A stretch of DNA of 64,000 bases, from contig NZ_JBHUEA010000017.1 of NCBI RefSeq assembly GCF_042680685.1, positions 20,010-84,009 on the forward strand, read 5' to 3'. Under the pieces are notes generated by a model, which worked only from the letters and a program-made list of their open reading frames with translations, searched no databases and was not told the DNA's origin. Of the stretch, positions 35,784-44,969 are shown piece by piece. Made by a program: the position numbers and the translations under genes. Positions within the stretch are counted from its first letter, which is position 1, and each line of letters opens with the position of its first letter. The stretch comes from Amnibacterium endophyticum (lineage in GTDB: Bacteria > Actinomycetota > Actinomycetes > Actinomycetales > Microbacteriaceae).

Positions 35784-37637
35784 TCAGCGGCGGCGGCGGG
35801 TCCCGAAGATGCCGCCGATGACGTCGTTCAGGACGCCGCGCGTCGCCCTCGAGTTCAGCACCTGGCCGAGCACGCGCGCGCCGGTCTGGATCTGCCGCTG
35901 ACGATCGCGGGCAGCGGCCTCGGCGGCGCGCTGGCGATCGCGGGCCTCCTTCTCCGCCTGGCGGCGGTCGGCCGCGTCCTCCCGTTCCTCCCGCTTGCGG
36001 TCCGCCTCCCGCTTGCGCGCCTCCGCCGCGGCCTGCCGCTCCGCGGCCACGCGGGCCTTCTCGGCCGCGGCGGCGTCCTTCTCGGCCTGCGCCTTCGCCG
36101 CAGCGGCGTTCATCCGCGCCGTCAGGATCTCCGCGGCGCTCTCGCGGTCGAGCGCCTCGCCGTACCGCGCCTGCAGCGGGGAGGCCGCGACGGCCGCCGC
36201 CATGGCGTCCTCCGCCATCGGCGACATCAGCGCCTGCGGTGCGCGCAGCCGCGTCCAGGCGACCGGAGTCGGCGCGCCGCGCTCGTTCATCACGGTGACG
36301 ACGGCCTCCCCGATGCCGAGGGTCGTGAGCACCTCCTCCAGGTCGTACGCCGACCGCGGGTAGGTCTGCACGGTCGCCCGCAGCGACTTCGCGTCATCCG
36401 GGGTGAAGGCGCGCAGCTGGTGCTGCACGCGGCTGCCCAGCTGCCCGAGCACCTCCCCCGGCACGTCCTTCGGGGTCTGGGTGACGAACACGATGCCGAC
36501 GCCCTTCGACCGGATCAGCCGCACGGTGCGGATCACCTGGTCGAGGAAGTCCTTCGACGCGTCGGCGAACAGCAGGTGCGCCTCGTCGAAGAAGAACACC
36601 AGCTTCGGCTTGTCGGCGTCCCCGACCTCGGGCAGGTCGTTGAACAGGTCCGCGAGCAGCCACATCAGGAAGGTGGAGTACAGCCGCGGCTTGTCCGCGA
36701 CACCCGGCACCTCGAGCAGGCTGACGATCCCGCGGCCGTCCGGCGCGGTGCGGAGGAACTCAGCGGTGTCGATCTCCGGCTCGCCGAAGAACGCGTCCGC
36801 GCCGCCGTCGGCGAAGCCGATCAGCTCGCGCAGGATGACGCCGATGGTCGCGGGAGAGATGCCGCCGAGGCCGGCGAGGTCCGCCTTGCCCTCGTCGCCC
36901 GACAGCCACTGCAGCACCGCACGCAGGTCCGCGAGGTCGGCGAGCGCGAGGCCGTGCGCCTCCGCGTAGTGGAACACGAGCGCGAGGCTCGACTCCTGCG
37001 TGTCGTTCAGCCCGAGGGCCTTCGACAGCAGCAGCGGGCCGAAGCCGGCGACCGTCGCGCGGATCGGCACCCCGGTGCCGGCGCCACCGAGTGAGAAGAA
37101 CTCGACCGGGAAGGACGTCGCGCTCCAGTCCTGCCCGATCGCCGCGGTCCGCGCGGTCAGCTTCGGGCTGGAGGCTCCCGGAGCGCCGATCCCGGACAGG
37201 TCGCCCTTGATGTCCGCCGCGAAGACCGGGACGCCGTGCGCGGACAGCTGCTCGGCGAGCGCCTGCAGCGTGCGCGTCTTGCCGGTGCCGGTGGCGCCGG
37301 CGACGAGGCCGTGCCGATTCAGCATCGCGACCGGGATCCGGATCTGCGCATCGGGCACGGGTGCGCCGTTCATCAGCGCGCCGAGCTCGAGCGCCGCGCC
37401 CTCGAAGGCGTAGCCGTCGCGGATGCGGGCGACCTCGTCGTCGTCGAGCGGGCCGGAGGTCTCGGCCGCGCGCGCCGGGGCGGCGGGCGGGATCGCCGCC
37501 TGCGCCGCTGCGGCGGCCGCGGCCGCCGCCTCCTGCGCCCGCTGCAGGGCGACCCGCGCCTCGGCCTGCAGCCGGGCCGCCTCCGCCGCGGCGTCCTCGG
37601 CAGCTCGCCTCGCCTGCTCCACCGCGTCGTCGCTCAC
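35784..37637 (-). CDS. HerA-like ATPase (DUF853 family)
   Basis: 617 residues. An Ala-rich coiled-coil segment (about residues 5-45) precedes an FtsK/HerA-type ATPase: Walker A VAGATGTGKTRTL and Walker B KLVFFFDEAHLLF, plus DIKGDLSGIG after the first strand, typical of DUF853. The C-terminal 120 residues are a highly charged Ala/Arg/Lys coiled coil ending in GTRRRR. E. coli YjgR is a relative; the role is unknown, presumably DNA or protein translocation by a hexameric ring. The GTG at 37637 is taken as start; an ATG 7 codons upstream is possible. It stands alone behind holA. Confidence 0.85.
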   Translation of the reverse strand: MSDDAVEQARRAAEDAAAEAARLQAEARVALQRAQEAAAAAAAAAQAAIPPAAPARAAETSGPLDDDEVARIRDGYAFEGAALELGALMNGAPVPDAQIRIPVAMLNRHGLVAGATGTGKTRTLQALAEQLSAHGVPVFAADIKGDLSGIGAPGASSPKLTARTAAIGQDWSATSFPVEFFSLGGAGTGVPIRATVAGFGPLLLSKALGLNDTQESSLALVFHYAEAHGLALADLADLRAVLQWLSGDEGKADLAGLGGISPATIGVILRELIGFADGGADAFFGEPEIDTAEFLRTAPDGRGIVSLLEVPGVADKPRLYSTFLMWLLADLFNDLPEVGDADKPKLVFFFDEAHLLFADASKDFLDQVIRTVRLIRSKGVGIVFVTQTPKDVPGEVLGQLGSRVQHQLRAFTPDDAKSLRATVQTYPRSAYDLEEVLTTLGIGEAVVTVMNERGAPTPVAWTRLRAPQALMSPMAEDAMAAAVAASPLQARYGEALDRESAAEILTARMNAAAAKAQAEKDAAAAEKARVAAERQAAAEARKREADRKREEREDAADRRQAEKEARDRQRAAEAAARDRQRQIQTGARVLGQVLNSRATRGVLNDVIGGIFGTRRRR

Positions 37638-37698
37638 GCGCCGATCCTCGCACCGCACCCGGTGTCGCGCATCGCGGGCGCGGGCGGCGGCGCGGGGA

Positions 37699-38721
37699 TC
37701 AGGGCTCGCCGCGGCTCGCGAGGAAGGTGAGCAGGCGCTCGACCGCGAACTCGGGGTCGCGTGCGCCGCCCTTGACGCGCTCGTCGGTCCGAGCCGTCAT
37801 CACGATGGCCCGGCCGACCCCCTCGGGACGCCAGCCCTGCGCGTCGCGCCGCGCGCGGTCGACCTGCCAGGGCGCCAGCCCGTGGTCCGACGCGACCTGC
37901 GCCGCCGACCCGTGGGCGTCGAGCACCTTCGCCATCGCGCGCAGCTTGGCGGCGATCGCGGCGACGATCGGCACCGGGTCCGCGCCGGTCGAGATCGCGT
38001 GCCGCAGCAGCACGAGCGCGTCGCCGCGGCGGCCCGCGAGGGCTGCGTCCGCGACCGCGAACGCGTCGGTCTCCATCCGCCCCGCGTAGTAGGTGCGGAC
38101 CGTCGTCTCGCCGATGTCGCCGGTCACGTCGACGATCAGCTGGCGGCAGGCGGCTGCGAGCTCCGCGAGGTCGGCCTGGAACGCCGACACGAGGATGCGG
38201 AGGGCCCCCGGGCTGATGCGCCGCCCGGCGGCGCGGAACTCGGCGGCGGCGAACGCGGACCGGTCCGCATCGCGCTTGACCTCCGCGCAGGGGATCTCGA
38301 TGCCGCCGCCCGCCCCGCTGCGGACGGCGTCGAGCAGCTTCTTGCCGCGCTGGCCGCCCGCATGCCTGAGCACGAGCGTCGTGTCGTCGGCCGGCGCCTC
38401 GAGGTAGCGGAGCGCCTCGGCCTGGAACGACTCGGCCAGCCGCTCGACGGAGGTCACCCGGATCAGCCGGGGCTCGCCGAAGAGCGACGGCGACGCGAGC
38501 GTGACGAGGTCGCCGGGCGCAGCCGACGACGCGTCGAGGTCGCTGACCTCGACGCTCGGATCGGCGGCGACGAGCGCGTCGCGGATCGCCCGGATCGCCC
38601 GCTCGGCCAGCAGCTCCTCCGGCCCCGACACGAGGACGACCGGGGCCGGACGCGCCGCCGACCACTCGACCTGCGGGATCTTCGACTTCGTCGCCCTCGT
38701 CGAGGCGGCGCGAGCGGGCAT
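37699..38721 (-). CDS. holA: DNA polymerase III subunit delta
   Basis: 340 residues. Delta opens the beta sliding clamp within the clamp loader. The N-terminal domain carries VVLVSGPEELLAERAIRAI, and the C-terminal collar domain has LAPWQVDRARRDAQGW. The family is poorly conserved, but the position between comEC and rpsT is the usual one. The ATG is preceded by a TAGGTT hexamer (38728-38733) at a 6-base spacing that overlaps the end of comEC, so holA may be transcribed from inside comEC as a leaderless message. Confidence 0.93.
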   Translation of the reverse strand: MPARAASTRATKSKIPQVEWSAARPAPVVLVSGPEELLAERAIRAIRDALVAADPSVEVSDLDASSAAPGDLVTLASPSLFGEPRLIRVTSVERLAESFQAEALRYLEAPADDTTLVLRHAGGQRGKKLLDAVRSGAGGGIEIPCAEVKRDADRSAFAAAEFRAAGRRISPGALRILVSAFQADLAELAAACRQLIVDVTGDIGETTVRTYYAGRMETDAFAVADAALAGRRGDALVLLRHAISTGADPVPIVAAIAAKLRAMAKVLDAHGSAAQVASDHGLAPWQVDRARRDAQGWRPEGVGRAIVMTARTDERVKGGARDPEFAVERLLTFLASRGEP

Positions 38722-38727
38722 GGATCG

Positions 38728-38733
38728 AACCTA
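38728..38733 (-). promoter_or_regulatory. -10 hexamer of holA
   Basis: TAGGTT overlapping the comEC stop codon, 6 bases from the holA ATG. Confidence 0.45.
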
Positions 38734-40941
38734 CTTCGCCGGCGTCCACACCGCCGCGGTGACGGGGTGCTCGGTCCACAGCCGCAGCCGCCCGTCCCGC
38801 TGCCCGACGAGCACCATCCCGTCCTGGTCGGTGCGCACGGGGGCCGTGCCCGTGCTGCGGAGGATGTCGAGCAGCCGGGCGGTCGGGTGGCCGTAGTCGT
38901 TCCCGGCTCCCGCCGACACGATCCCGAGCGCCGCGCCCGCTGCGGCGTAGAACCGCGGGCTCTGATCGGCCGAACCGTGGTGGGACACCTTGACCACGTC
39001 GACCCGGGGCAGCGGCCCGAGCGCCAGCAGCGCGTCCTGCGCCTCCTCCCCCAGGTCGCCGGTCATCAGCACGGAGGGCCCGGGGCCGGTCACGGCCAGG
39101 GTGATGCTCGCCGGGTTGCCCGGCTCGACGCCGCCGAGGGGTCGAGGCGGCCAGAGGACCTCGAGCCGGAGCGCCCCGACCCGCGCGACGTCGCCTCGAC
39201 CGGCTTCCTGGACGCGCGCCCCCGCGGCGCGCAGGGCGCTGAGCGCGCGGACCTGCTTGCCGCCGTCCGCCGGCCCGACGAGCGCCGTGGCCACCCGCGG
39301 AGCCACGGCGTCGGCGGCGCCGACGTGGTCGTCGTCCCAGTGCGTGAGCACCAGCAGGTCGATGCGACGGACGCCGAGCCGGTCGAGGCAGCCGAGGATC
39401 GCGCCGGGCTCGCGCCCGGTGTCGACGACGGCGAAGCGTCCCGCGCTCGAGAGCACGAGCCCGTCGCCCTGCCCGACGTCGCAGGCGGCGAGCGTCCAGT
39501 CCGTCGGGGTGCCGACGGATCGGCCGACGCCGCCGCCGACGACCGCGCCACCGAGCGCCAGGACCGCGGCGCCGACACAGGTTGCTGCGGCCAGCCGGAT
39601 CCGGTTCGCCGTGCGGCGCCGCAGCGCGAGGATCCCGAGCACCGTGAGCAGGGCGGCGAGCGCGGCGCCGGCGAGGCCCGGCAGCCACCCGAGCTGCGGC
39701 AGGGCGCCGATGACGCGGGCGACCGCCGCGATCCAGGCGGCGGGCACCCACGCCAGCAGCGCCAGCCCGGCCGCGAGCGCAGGGACCGCGGGCGCGAGCA
39801 GGCAGGCGCAGAGCCCGAGGACGGTCGCGACCGGTGCCGCGGGCTCTGCCAGCAGGTTCGCGAGCACGCCGAGCACCGGGATGCCCGGCTGCAGCAGCAC
39901 CAGGACGGGCTGGCACGCCGCCTGCGCGGCGACGGGGACCGCGAGCAGCAGGGCGAGACGCGGCGGCATCACCCGGGCGAGGCGCTCGGCGAGCGGCGGG
40001 GCGAGGAGCAGCAGCCCCGCCGTCGCCGCGACGCTGAGCACGAAGCCGGCGCTCCAGGCGATCCAGGGATCGAGCAGCAGCAGGACCGTCGTCGTCAGCG
40101 AGAGCGCAGCGGCCCCGGCGGTCCGGCGCCCGGCGACGACGCAGCCGAGCCCGATGCCGGTCATGACCGCCGCGCGCACCACCGACGGCTGCGGGGTGAC
40201 GAGCACGACGAAGCCGGCGAGCGCCGCCCCGGCGAGCGCGGTGCGGGCGGCCCGCGGGAGCCGCGCCTGCGCACCGAGCGCGAGGACGGCGAGCACGACG
40301 ACCGCGCAGTTCGCGCCCGAGACCGCCGTGAGGTGCGTGAGCGACGCGTCGCGCATCGCCTGCAGCAGGTCGCGCCCGACCCGACGGGTGTCGCCGATGG
40401 CGAGCCCGGGCAGGAGCGCCCCGCCGTCGCCGGGCAGGCCCGCCGTCAGCGCGGCGAAGCGGTCGCGGAGCGCCTGCGCGGCGGCCTCCCACGGCGGGGC
40501 GGGCGCGAGCACCCGCAGGCGCCCTCGGACGGAGCCGAGCACCGCCGACGCGTCGGCGGGCGGCGCCCGCCGGAGCACGACCACCGCCGCCACCGCGGTG
40601 ATCGTGCCCCGGAGCACCGTGCGGGAGGCGGTCGCCCCGGTCGAGGCGACGCGCACGGTCGCGGTGACCCGGCGCCCGGTCTCGAGGCCGGGCGGATCCC
40701 GCTCCGCCTGACCGACGAGGGCCGCGCCGGCGACGAGGCCGACGAGCACCGCGCCCGCGACGACCAGGTGCGCGGCCCTGCTCCGGGAGCGGCGGGCGAC
40801 CGGGAGCGCGACCGCCGCGACGACCGCCGCGACCGCGAGCAGCGGTGCTCCGGCGCCGGGGACGGCCGTCGCGAGCAGCGCGGCGCCCCACACGGCGGTC
40901 GCCGGCAGCAGCAGCCCGGAGCGGACGAGTCCCGGGCTCAC
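38731..40941 (-). CDS. comEC: ComEC/Rec2 family competence protein
   Basis: 736 residues. The channel that moves single-stranded DNA across the membrane during natural transformation. An N-terminal DUF4131-like segment leads into the ComEC membrane domain (about 8-10 helices, with HLTAVSGANCAVVV as the conserved GxH/N block), and a C-terminal metallo-beta-lactamase domain (LVLTHWDDDHVGAADAV, metal-binding DxDHxG) follows. The GTG start overlaps the comEA stop by four bases. ComEC and ComEA are widespread in Microbacteriaceae, mostly without proof of transformation. Confidence 0.93.
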   Translation of the reverse strand: MSPGLVRSGLLLPATAVWGAALLATAVPGAGAPLLAVAAVVAAVALPVARRSRSRAAHLVVAGAVLVGLVAGAALVGQAERDPPGLETGRRVTATVRVASTGATASRTVLRGTITAVAAVVVLRRAPPADASAVLGSVRGRLRVLAPAPPWEAAAQALRDRFAALTAGLPGDGGALLPGLAIGDTRRVGRDLLQAMRDASLTHLTAVSGANCAVVVLAVLALGAQARLPRAARTALAGAALAGFVVLVTPQPSVVRAAVMTGIGLGCVVAGRRTAGAAALSLTTTVLLLLDPWIAWSAGFVLSVAATAGLLLLAPPLAERLARVMPPRLALLLAVPVAAQAACQPVLVLLQPGIPVLGVLANLLAEPAAPVATVLGLCACLLAPAVPALAAGLALLAWVPAAWIAAVARVIGALPQLGWLPGLAGAALAALLTVLGILALRRRTANRIRLAAATCVGAAVLALGGAVVGGGVGRSVGTPTDWTLAACDVGQGDGLVLSSAGRFAVVDTGREPGAILGCLDRLGVRRIDLLVLTHWDDDHVGAADAVAPRVATALVGPADGGKQVRALSALRAAGARVQEAGRGDVARVGALRLEVLWPPRPLGGVEPGNPASITLAVTGPGPSVLMTGDLGEEAQDALLALGPLPRVDVVKVSHHGSADQSPRFYAAAGAALGIVSAGAGNDYGHPTARLLDILRSTGTAPVRTDQDGMVLVGQRDGRLRLWTEHPVTAAVWTPAK

Positions 40942-41549
40942 AGCGTCACCGCGTCCCGCAGCCCGGCGAGGGTCTTCGGGCCGATGCCGCCGACCTCGCC
41001 CAGCTCGTCGACCGAGCGGAACGGCCCGTGCGCCGTCCGGTAGGCGACGATGCGCTGCGCGAGCGCGGGGCCGATCCGCGGCAGCGTCTCGAGCTGCTCG
41101 GCGGTCGCGCTGTTCAGGGCGACCGTGCCGGCGCCCGCTCCGGCCGCCGCGCCGCCGGGCCCGCTCGCGGTTCTCGGCGCGGCGCCCCGAACGGGTACGA
41201 CGACCTGCTGCCCGTCGACCACCGGCGCCGCGAGGTTCACCGCGCCCTGGTCCGCGCCTGCGGCCGGCCCGCCGGCAGCGGCGACGGCGTCGATGGTGCG
41301 GCTGCCGGGTGGCAGCGACACGAGGCCGGGTCGGCGGACCGCGCCCGACACGTGCACCAGCAGCGGCGTGGGCTCGGGTGCCGGAGGCCGCTCGACCGCG
41401 ACGGCCGGCACCGACGTCTCGCTGCCCGCCGCACCCGCGGACGCCAGCGCCACGGCGATCGCGAGCACGACGGCCCCGCCCGCGACCGCGACCACCGCGA
41501 CCAGGCGCCGCCGCGGCCCGCTCGCGAACCGGCGCTGCAGCGGATCCAC
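40938..41549 (-). CDS. comEA: ComEA family DNA-binding protein
   Basis: 203 residues. One N-terminal membrane anchor (residues 15-42), a Pro-rich linker, an SLBB-like domain (LVHVSGAVRRPGLVSLPPGS) and a C-terminal tandem helix-hairpin-helix (ALNSATAEQLETLPRIGPA and LGEVGGIGPKTLAGLR), which binds double-stranded DNA outside the membrane. It is the receptor partner of ComEC, to which it is coupled. The 91 bases after leuS hold a terminator hairpin at 41594-41626 and no gene. Confidence 0.93.
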   Translation of the reverse strand: MDPLQRRFASGPRRRLVAVVAVAGGAVVLAIAVALASAGAAGSETSVPAVAVERPPAPEPTPLLVHVSGAVRRPGLVSLPPGSRTIDAVAAAGGPAAGADQGAVNLAAPVVDGQQVVVPVRGAAPRTASGPGGAAAGAGAGTVALNSATAEQLETLPRIGPALAQRIVAYRTAHGPFRSVDELGEVGGIGPKTLAGLRDAVTL

Positions 41550-41593
41550 GCCGCGACGCTAGGGAGGCGCGGTGCGGCGCCGGGCCGTCAGGC

Positions 41594-41626
41594 GGCGCGG
41601 ATCCGGGACTCGGCCGGATCCGCGCC
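41594..41626 (-). terminator. leuS terminator hairpin
   Basis: Perfect 12-bp stem (GGCGCGGATCCG with its complement, 41594-41605 and 41615-41626), 15 bases after the leuS stop and before comEA. Confidence 0.65.
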
Positions 41627-41640
41627 TGGGGAGGAGCGGA

Positions 41641-44178
41641 TCACTCCGTCGCGATGCTCACGACCTTCGGCGCGCGCACCACGACGCGGGCGATGCGCCG
41701 GGTGCCGACCGTGCGCCGCACCGCGTCGGACGAGGTCGCGAGCCGCTCGAGGTCCTCCGCCGTGATCTTCGGGGACACGTCGAGCCGGTCGCGCACCTTG
41801 CCGTCGACCTGCACGATCGCGGTGACGGACTCCTCGACGAGCAGCGTCGGGTCCGCCTTGCGCCAGCCGTGCAGGGCGACCGACGGTGCGTAGCCCAGCC
41901 GCTCCCACATCTCCTCCGCCGTGTAGGGCGCGAAGAGGCTGAGGGCCAGCGCGATGGTCTCGACGGCCTCGCGCACGGCCCCGTCGGCGGGACCCGCGTC
42001 GCCGTCGACCGCCTTGCGGACGGCGTTCGTCAGCTCCATGATCCGTGCGATCAGCACGTTGAACTTGAACGTCTCGGCCAGGCCCGGCGCGTCGGCGAGG
42101 AAGCGGTGCGTCTGGCGGCGCAGCGCCGCGTCGCCGGTCGCCCAGACGACGTCGGGGCTGCTCGTGACCTCGGTCGCGAGCCGCAGCGCGCGGTTCAGGA
42201 ACTTGACCTGACCGCCCGGCCGCACGTCCTCCCAGTCGATCGTGTCCTCGGGCGGCCCGGCGAAGGCCATCGTCAGCCGGATCGCGTCGACGCCGAAGCG
42301 CGCGAGCTCGTCACCGAGGTCGACGCCGCCGCGGCTCTTCGACATCTTCTGGCCGCCGGCCAGCACCATGCCCTGGTTCAGCAGGGCGCTGAAGGGCTCG
42401 GTGAAGTGCACGAGGCCGAGGTCGAACAGCACCTTCGTGATGAAGCGGGAGTACAGCAGGTGCAGGATCGCGTGCTCGACGCCGCCCACGTACTGGTCGA
42501 CGGGCGCCCAGGTGTCGGCGGCCGCGGGATCGAACGCCCGCTGGTCGTCGGTCGCCGACAGGAAGCGCAGGAAGTACCAGGAGCTGTCGACGAACGTGTC
42601 CATCGTGTCCGCGTCGCGCCTCGCGGGCGTGCCGTCCACCGGGTTCGGCACGTTCACCCAGTCGGTCGCCGCGCCGAGGGGCGAGGTGCCCTTCGGCTTC
42701 AGGTCGAGCCCGGCGGTGTCGGGCAGCACGACCGGCAGCTGGTCCTCGGGCACCGGGATCTCGGTGCCGTCCGCCCCGTGGATGATCGGGATCGGGGTGC
42801 CCCAGAACCGCTGCCGGCTGATCAGCCAGTCGCGGAGGCGGTAGCTCTTGGCGGCGCGACCGGTGCCCGCGGCCTCGAGGTCCTTGATCATGCGGGCGAT
42901 CGCGTTCGCCTTGGACATCCCGTTCAGCGGGCCGGAGTTGACCATCCGGCCCTCGCCCGTCAGCGCGATGCCGGTCTTCGCCGGGTCGACGGTCTCGATG
43001 TCGGGCAGCTCGCCGTCCGGGGGGATGACGGGGATCACGCCGGTGACCGGCTGGAAGGTGTCCACCACCGTCTTCACGGGCAGGTCGAAGGCCCGGGCGA
43101 AGTCGAGGTCGCGCTGGTCGTGGGCGGGCACGGCCATGATCGCGCCGGTGCCGTAGTCGGACAGCACGTAGTCCGCGCTCCAGATCGGCAGCCGGTCGCC
43201 GTTGACGGGGTTGATCGCCCAGCGCCCGAGCGGCACGCCCGTCTTCACCCGGTCGGCGGACAGCCGCTCGACCTCGGTCGTCGACTGGACGCGCGCGAGG
43301 TAGGCGGCGAACGGCTCCGCGAACTCGGCGGGCTGGCCCGCGATCAGCTCCGCCGCCAGGTCGGAGTCCGGTGCGACCACCATGTAGGTCGCGCCGTGGA
43401 GCGTGTCCGGCCGGGTGGTGAACACGGAGATCGGCTCGTCACGGCCCTCGACGCGGAACTCCACCTCGGCCCCGTTGCTGCGGCCGATCCAGTTCCGCTG
43501 CATCGCGATGACCTTGGCGGGCCAGGTGCCCTCCAGCTGCTTCAGGTCGTCGAGCAGCCGGTCCGCGTACTCCGTGATCCGGAAGTACCACTGCGTCAGC
43601 TTCTTCTTCTCGACGACGGCGCCGCTGCGGTCGCTCGTGCCGTCGGGCAGCACCTGCTCGTTCGCCAGCACCGTCTGGTCCACCGGGTCCCAGTTGACCC
43701 AGCTGTCCTTCCGGTACGCCAGGCCCTTCTCGTACAGCTTGAGGAACAGCCACTGGTTCCAGCGGTAGTACTCGGGGTCCGAGGTGTGGAGCTCGCGGCT
43801 CCAGTCGAAGCTGATGCCGTACCGCTCGAACGACGCCTTCTGCGTCGCGATGTTCGCGTAGGTCCACTCCTTCGGGTCGACCCCGCGCTTGATGGCCGCG
43901 TTCTCGGCGGGCAGCCCGAAGCTGTCCCAGCCGATCGGGTGGAGCACGTTGAAGCCGCGCTGCCGCCAGTAGCGGGCGACGATGTCGCCGAAGGCGAACG
44001 CCTCCGCGTGCCCCATGTGCAGGTCGCCGGAGGGGTACGGGAACATGTCGAGGATGTACTTGCGGGGGCGGGTGTCGCCCTCCCGGTCCGTGCGGAAGAA
44101 GTCCCCCTCGCGCCAGATCGGCTGCCACTTGTCCTGCAGCTGCGAGAAGGTCGGCAGCTCGTCGGGGGTCTCGGCCAT
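41641..44178 (-). CDS. leuS: leucine--tRNA ligase
   Basis: 845 residues, class I synthetase. The HIGH motif is PYPSGDLHMGHAE, KMSKS is QKMSKSRGG, and the CP1 editing domain includes FTTRPDTLHGATYM and the universal editing Asp region. The anticodon-binding domain and C-terminal domain are present. It charges tRNA-Leu, the same pool sensed by the leuA leader. The ATG has GAGGAAA upstream and a TAGGCT -10 candidate at 44216-44221. I saw no T-box leader in the 40-base 5' region. Confidence 0.97.
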   Translation of the reverse strand: MAETPDELPTFSQLQDKWQPIWREGDFFRTDREGDTRPRKYILDMFPYPSGDLHMGHAEAFAFGDIVARYWRQRGFNVLHPIGWDSFGLPAENAAIKRGVDPKEWTYANIATQKASFERYGISFDWSRELHTSDPEYYRWNQWLFLKLYEKGLAYRKDSWVNWDPVDQTVLANEQVLPDGTSDRSGAVVEKKKLTQWYFRITEYADRLLDDLKQLEGTWPAKVIAMQRNWIGRSNGAEVEFRVEGRDEPISVFTTRPDTLHGATYMVVAPDSDLAAELIAGQPAEFAEPFAAYLARVQSTTEVERLSADRVKTGVPLGRWAINPVNGDRLPIWSADYVLSDYGTGAIMAVPAHDQRDLDFARAFDLPVKTVVDTFQPVTGVIPVIPPDGELPDIETVDPAKTGIALTGEGRMVNSGPLNGMSKANAIARMIKDLEAAGTGRAAKSYRLRDWLISRQRFWGTPIPIIHGADGTEIPVPEDQLPVVLPDTAGLDLKPKGTSPLGAATDWVNVPNPVDGTPARRDADTMDTFVDSSWYFLRFLSATDDQRAFDPAAADTWAPVDQYVGGVEHAILHLLYSRFITKVLFDLGLVHFTEPFSALLNQGMVLAGGQKMSKSRGGVDLGDELARFGVDAIRLTMAFAGPPEDTIDWEDVRPGGQVKFLNRALRLATEVTSSPDVVWATGDAALRRQTHRFLADAPGLAETFKFNVLIARIMELTNAVRKAVDGDAGPADGAVREAVETIALALSLFAPYTAEEMWERLGYAPSVALHGWRKADPTLLVEESVTAIVQVDGKVRDRLDVSPKITAEDLERLATSSDAVRRTVGTRRIARVVVRAPKVVSIATE

Positions 44179-44215
44179 GGCGTTTCCTCAGGTGGTCGTG
44201 CAGGGACAGCCGCCC

Positions 44216-44221
44216 AGCCTA
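44216..44221 (-). promoter_or_regulatory. -10 hexamer of leuS
   Basis: TAGGCT, about 38 bases before the leuS ATG, back to back with the DedA promoter at 44235. Confidence 0.45.
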
Positions 44222-44234
44222 CGGGGCGGGCGCC

Positions 44235-44240
44235 TACGCT
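44235..44240 (+). promoter_or_regulatory. -10 hexamer of the DedA gene
   Basis: TACGCT, leaving about 27 bases of leader that contain the GAAGGAG site (44261-44267). Confidence 0.45.
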
Positions 44241-44273
44241 GAAGGTCACGCTCGACCCGCGAAGGAGCGCCCG

Positions 44274-44897
44274 CTGGACGCCTGGCTGACCGCCCTGCTC
44301 GACGGGATCGCGGGGCTCGGGGCGTGGCGGTTCGTCCTCGCCTTCGTCGGCATGTTCTGCGAGACGTCGCTGTTCATCGGGCTGCTGGTGCCGGGCGACA
44401 CGGTCGTGCTGCTCGCCTCGTCCGGCAACGACGGGTGGGGGCAGTGGGGCCTCATGCTGGCCGCCGTCGTCGTCGGGTCGCTCGCCGGCGAGAGCGTGGG
44501 CTGGGCGATCGGCCGCTTCTTCGGCGAGCGCCTGCGGCTGAGCCGGATCGGGCGGCGCATCGGCGAGCGCCAGGTGCTGCGGGCGCAGCGCTGGATGGAT
44601 CGGCGCGGCGGGGTCGCGATCCTGCTGTCGCGCTTCCTGCCGATCATGCACGCGCTGATGCCGGTCACGGCCGGTGCGGGCGGGTTCCCCTACGGCCGGT
44701 TCATGGCGTGGACCACACCGGCCTGCGTCGCCTGGGCGCTGCTCTACGTCTCGGTCGGCACCGCCGCGGGCTCCGGCTACCGGCAGTTCGTGGGCCAGGT
44801 CCACAGCGTCGGGTGGATCGTGCTCGGCGCGCTGGTGCTCTTCCTCGTGGCCGTCGCGCTCGGCAAGCGGCTGCTGCACCGCGTCGACGAGCGCTGA
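44274..44897 (+). CDS. DedA family membrane protein (apparent CTG start)
   Basis: 207 residues when read from CTG at 44274. DedA proteins are membrane flippases or transporters (undecaprenyl-phosphate or phosphatidylethanolamine recycling in recent work). Landmarks are ETSLFIGLLVPGDTVVL, the helix-loop GRFFGERLR, and the conserved RFLPIMHALMPVTAGAGG with the family Arg-Pro. No ATG, GTG or TTG is in frame between the promoter and 44352, where an ATG would cut off the first helix. CTG at 44274 is 6 bases after a clean GAAGGAG site and gives the usual DedA length, so I infer a CTG start. Confidence 0.85.
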   Translation: MDAWLTALLDGIAGLGAWRFVLAFVGMFCETSLFIGLLVPGDTVVLLASSGNDGWGQWGLMLAAVVVGSLAGESVGWAIGRFFGERLRLSRIGRRIGERQVLRAQRWMDRRGGVAILLSRFLPIMHALMPVTAGAGGFPYGRFMAWTTPACVAWALLYVSVGTAAGSGYRQFVGQVHSVGWIVLGALVLFLVAVALGKRLLHRVDER

Positions 44898-44910
44898 GCC
44901 GGGCCGCAGA

Positions 44911-44952
44911 CGGCCGATGCCGCCTCCCGGGGACGGGAGACGGCATCGGCCG
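44911..44952. terminator. bidirectional terminator
   Basis: Perfect 12-bp outer stem (CGGCCGATGCCG, 44911-44922 with 44941-44952) and a 6-bp inner stem CTCCCG/CGGGAG, between the convergent DedA and OpuBC-type genes. Confidence 0.75.
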
Positions 44953-44969
44953 CGTGCGGGCGGGGCGGA

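Noticed and set aside
38731..41549. Evidence for a complete natural-transformation system
   Set aside because: Only comEC and comEA are here; no pilus, DprA or ComF genes occur in the window, so uptake competence cannot be claimed.
44179..44234. T-box leader before leuS, and similarly before glyS (2769-2868)
   Set aside because: The 5' regions are too short or lack a specifier stem and antiterminator sequence.
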